From: Bacteroidia bacterium
GTDB taxonomy: Bacteria; Bacteroidota; Bacteroidia; Bacteroidales; Azobacteroidaceae
Length of the DNA stretch: 6,338 nucleotides
Assembly (NCBI GenBank): GCA_025996835.1
Contig: BNTU01000145.1
Span: 1 to 6,338 of the forward strand
Direction of reading: 5' to 3'
Position numbers and translations under genes: made by a program. This document shows, piece after piece, positions 4,050 to 6,338 of the stretch. The stretch's first letter is position 1; every line of letters begins with the position of its first letter. The notes under the pieces were generated by a model. It was not told the origin of the DNA and searched no databases. It saw only the letters and a list, made by a program, of their open reading frames with translations.

Positions 4050-6338
4050 TCAATACCCAAACAGTTCTTCCAACGACAATTCCTTCACTATGGCGTACTT
4101 ATTCAGATATTTGAAATCAATCTTATCGCGCTTGCCGATGAGCAGGACGGAATATTGCGCCGGTTTCACGTGCTGGTCGAAATAGGTTTGCACGTCGCTT
4201 AGGGTCATCGCTTGGATGCCTTCAAAGACCGGTTTGCGGTGGTCGTAGTCGATGCCTAAATCCTTTAACCACAGGTAGTTCCAGAAAACGCTTGATTTCG
4301 TCCACCGTTCCGAGCGCATATTGTTTAATGCCGTTTCTTTGCTTATTTCAAAGGCTTTTTCCGAACTTGGCATATTTGCCAAAAGTTCGCGGAAGGCATC
4401 CATCGCGTTCGCCATCTTGTCGGCTTGCGTGCCCACATACGCCTGCACGTAGTTAGAAAAGCCTTTTCTTGCGGGGTTAGACACGTAGGCATACGCTGAA
4501 TAAGCCAACGCGCGGGCTTCCCGGATTTCCTGAAAGACGATGGAGTTCATACCGCCGCCGTAATAAGTGTTAAACATCGTTTCGGCGGGCATCAGTGCCG
4601 GGTCGAACGGTTTGTCTTTGGCTAAGAAGAAAATCTCTGCCTGCACCATATCGTAGTCGGCGAAATAGACAACCGGCTTGTCCATAGGCAGTTCGGGATA
4701 TTCCACGCGGGCGGGAACGTCCTGCAACACATCCGGCGTTTTAAATTTCTTGACCAGCGAAAGCACTTTGCCCTGTGTGTCGGGACCGTAATAGGCAAAT
4801 CCGTGCTTGTAGGAGGCAAAACCTTTGACGATGTCCACCAATTCCTGCGGGTCAATCGCGCGTAATTCCTGCTCCGTCAGGATGTCGGTGAACGCCGATT
4901 TGGCACCGAATTTAGCATAATTCACCAAACCTCCCCGCAGAATTTGCCCTTTGTTGAGCTTGGCATTGGCACGCTCTTTGAGGATGTCGTTGACCAGATT
5001 GTCATAAGCCTCCTTGTTCACAACCGCGTCCTGCATCATTTCTTCCATCAACGCCAGCGAGCGCGGCATCGTTTCGTCCAGACCGGAGAGGTTGACATAC
5101 GAGCGACCCGCCGAAGAATGGGTGTTGAACGACATCGCCAATTTGTACATCTCCATTTTCAACGCTTCGGGCGTGTATTTGGACGTGCCCAAATAGGGCA
5201 AATAGCGGAACGCCAACGCCAATTTTTTGTCGGTGATGTTGGAAATTTCCACAAATTGGTTGAGCGAATACACCTTATTGGACACGTTTTTGGTGTAATA
5301 AAAATCGATGCCGTCTTTGACCGACTCCTTTTTGATGGCTTCCTTGAAGTCCACAAACACCGGTTCGATGGGTTCGGTTTCGATTGCCAACAGGTCTTTG
5401 GCAAAGGGCGATTCGTTGTCGCGATTGACCAACACGGCGGTGATGCTGGGCTTTTCCACCACCACCTTTTCCTTGTTCTCACCCGTTCGTTTATAGACAG
5501 TTACATAGTTTTCGGCGAAGAATGTGTTGGCAAAATCCACCACTTGCGCCTTGGTTATTTTTGCCATTTCGTCGATTTTCGACACATAGTCTTTCCACGA
5601 AACCTGGGTGATGAACGCATCCAAGAAATTGTAGCACGCCTGACGACTGTCGGTGATTTTGACCACGCTCAATTTTTTGTTGTTGATAATCGCCTGCAAT
5701 AGTTCTTCGTCAAAATCGCCTGCTTTCAGTTTTTGAATTTCTGCCTGAATCAGCCCGCTGATTTCTTCCAGCGACTGACCTTCGCGCGGCGTACCCATGA
5801 AGACGAAAATCCCGTAGTCGGTCAGCGATTCGGCTCCGGCATCCAGCCCCAGCACTTTTTGCTTTTGCAACAAATCGAGGTCAATCAAGCCCGCTTTTCC
5901 ATTGTTAAAAATATCGCCAATCAGGTCTAAATACAAGGCATCCTTCGACTTAACATCGCCAAAGCGGTAAGCCACAATCACCCGCTCCTGGTCGGGCGTG
6001 GCAATCTCAAAAGTCTTTGCAGCAGTGATAGGCTCTTCTTTAATCGGCTCACTGTGAAGCACTTCACCACTCGCCTGCATCTGACCAAAATAGGTGTCCA
6101 CAATTTTAATCGTCTTTTCAAAATCCAAATCGCCGGTCATCAGCACCGCCATATTGTTGGGCACATAATATTTCTTCTGAAAAGCCATCACGCTGTACAT
6201 CGAAGGCGATTTCAGGTGTTCCGGCAAGCCAATAACACTCGTCTGATAGGGGTGTTTTTCAAACAAACCGGCAAAAACTTTGTTCCACATCAGCGAATAG
6301 CCATTGTCCTGACTGCGGTTATATTCCTCGTAAACAGT
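4050..6338 (-). CDS. M16 family zinc peptidase, C-terminal part (N-terminus off window)
   Basis: The frame is open from the right edge, so the 762 visible residues are the C-terminal part of a longer protein; the first ATG in view (6290) is internal. The fragment begins TVYEEYNRSQDNGY. By the family pattern this region holds the glutamate that is the third zinc ligand, probably visible residue 5. The HxxEH motif with the other ligands and catalytic glutamate should lie off the edge. The rest fits the fused layout of large M16 peptidases: the end of the first catalytic-type domain, a partner domain, a second pair of domains, YYGGGMNS and REARALAYSAYAYV (about residues 605-620), the usual R/Y segment, and the ending LSLEELFGY. 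Family members degrade peptides in a closed chamber, and Bacteroidota versions are usually exported, but the signal peptide would be outside the window. No frameshift is seen. It converges with ssb. Its promoter is not in view, and its only terminator candidate is the palindromic repeat near 3933-3956. Confidence 0.93.
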   Translation of the reverse strand, partial: TVYEEYNRSQDNGYSLMWNKVFAGLFEKHPYQTSVIGLPEHLKSPSMYSVMAFQKKYYVPNNMAVLMTGDLDFEKTIKIVDTYFGQMQASGEVLHSEPIKEEPITAAKTFEIATPDQERVIVAYRFGDVKSKDALYLDLIGDIFNNGKAGLIDLDLLQKQKVLGLDAGAESLTDYGIFVFMGTPREGQSLEEISGLIQAEIQKLKAGDFDEELLQAIINNKKLSVVKITDSRQACYNFLDAFITQVSWKDYVSKIDEMAKITKAQVVDFANTFFAENYVTVYKRTGENKEKVVVEKPSITAVLVNRDNESPFAKDLLAIETEPIEPVFVDFKEAIKKESVKDGIDFYYTKNVSNKVYSLNQFVEISNITDKKLALAFRYLPYLGTSKYTPEALKMEMYKLAMSFNTHSSAGRSYVNLSGLDETMPRSLALMEEMMQDAVVNKEAYDNLVNDILKERANAKLNKGQILRGGLVNYAKFGAKSAFTDILTEQELRAIDPQELVDIVKGFASYKHGFAYYGPDTQGKVLSLVKKFKTPDVLQDVPARVEYPELPMDKPVVYFADYDMVQAEIFFLAKDKPFDPALMPAETMFNTYYGGGMNSIVFQEIREARALAYSAYAYVSNPARKGFSNYVQAYVGTQADKMANAMDAFRELLANMPSSEKAFEISKETALNNMRSERWTKSSVFWNYLWLKDLGIDYDHRKPVFEGIQAMTLSDVQTYFDQHVKPAQYSVLLIGKRDKIDFKYLNKYAIVKELSLEELFGY

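Noticed and set aside
4944..5702. 252-codon plus-strand ORF opposite the M16 peptidase
   Set aside because: Its His-, Phe- and Arg-rich translation is typical of an antisense shadow, and the opposite frame is a clear peptidase.
6288..6290. ATG at 6290 as the start of the M16 peptidase
   Set aside because: The 16 codons upstream to the window edge are open and encode conserved family sequence (VYEEYNRSQDNGY), so the gene begins outside the window.

Overview
The window looks like a chromosomal segment from a member of the Bacteroidota. The evidence is the promoter style (a -7 box of the form TAnnTTTG, mostly CGTACCTTTG, sometimes with TTG about 19-21 nt upstream), start codons preceded by A-rich sequence with no Shine-Dalgarno motif, protein sequences typical of that phylum (a large fused M16 peptidase, a short SSB ending in DDLPF), and AT-rich intergenic DNA packed with short repeats next to GC-richer genes. 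I cannot fix the genus; a Cytophagales- or Saprospiraceae-like bacterium would fit.

Layout from left to right. Positions 1-391 are non-coding as far as I can tell. They hold a leftward promoter serving something beyond the left edge, four 11-bp repeats just downstream of it, a dense AT-rich repeat cluster and a rightward promoter. Positions 392-1306 (+) encode a stand-alone sugar-nucleotidyltransferase-like protein. Positions 1307-1721 hold a hairpin terminator, a 36-codon leftward ORF whose stop codon lies inside that hairpin, a small GC-rich palindrome, a possible orphan gene start, and a near-perfect leftward promoter. Positions 1722-3068 (+) encode MiaB, the tRNA methylthiotransferase. 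Positions 3260-3697 (+) encode a single-stranded DNA-binding protein with its own promoter and a strong terminator. Positions 3698-4049 hold a composite fold-back repeat element. Positions 4050-6338 (-) are the C-terminal 762 residues of a large M16 zinc peptidase whose N-terminus lies beyond the right edge.

The genes do not form an obvious pathway. Each seems to be its own transcription unit: a nucleotidyltransferase, a tRNA-modification enzyme, a DNA replication/repair protein and an exported or periplasmic-type protease. No defence system, prophage, transposase, CRISPR array, tRNA or rRNA is visible. The least explained material is intergenic: the fold-back element between ssb and the peptidase gene, the repeat cluster at 178-298, and the small leftward ORF at 1367-1477.
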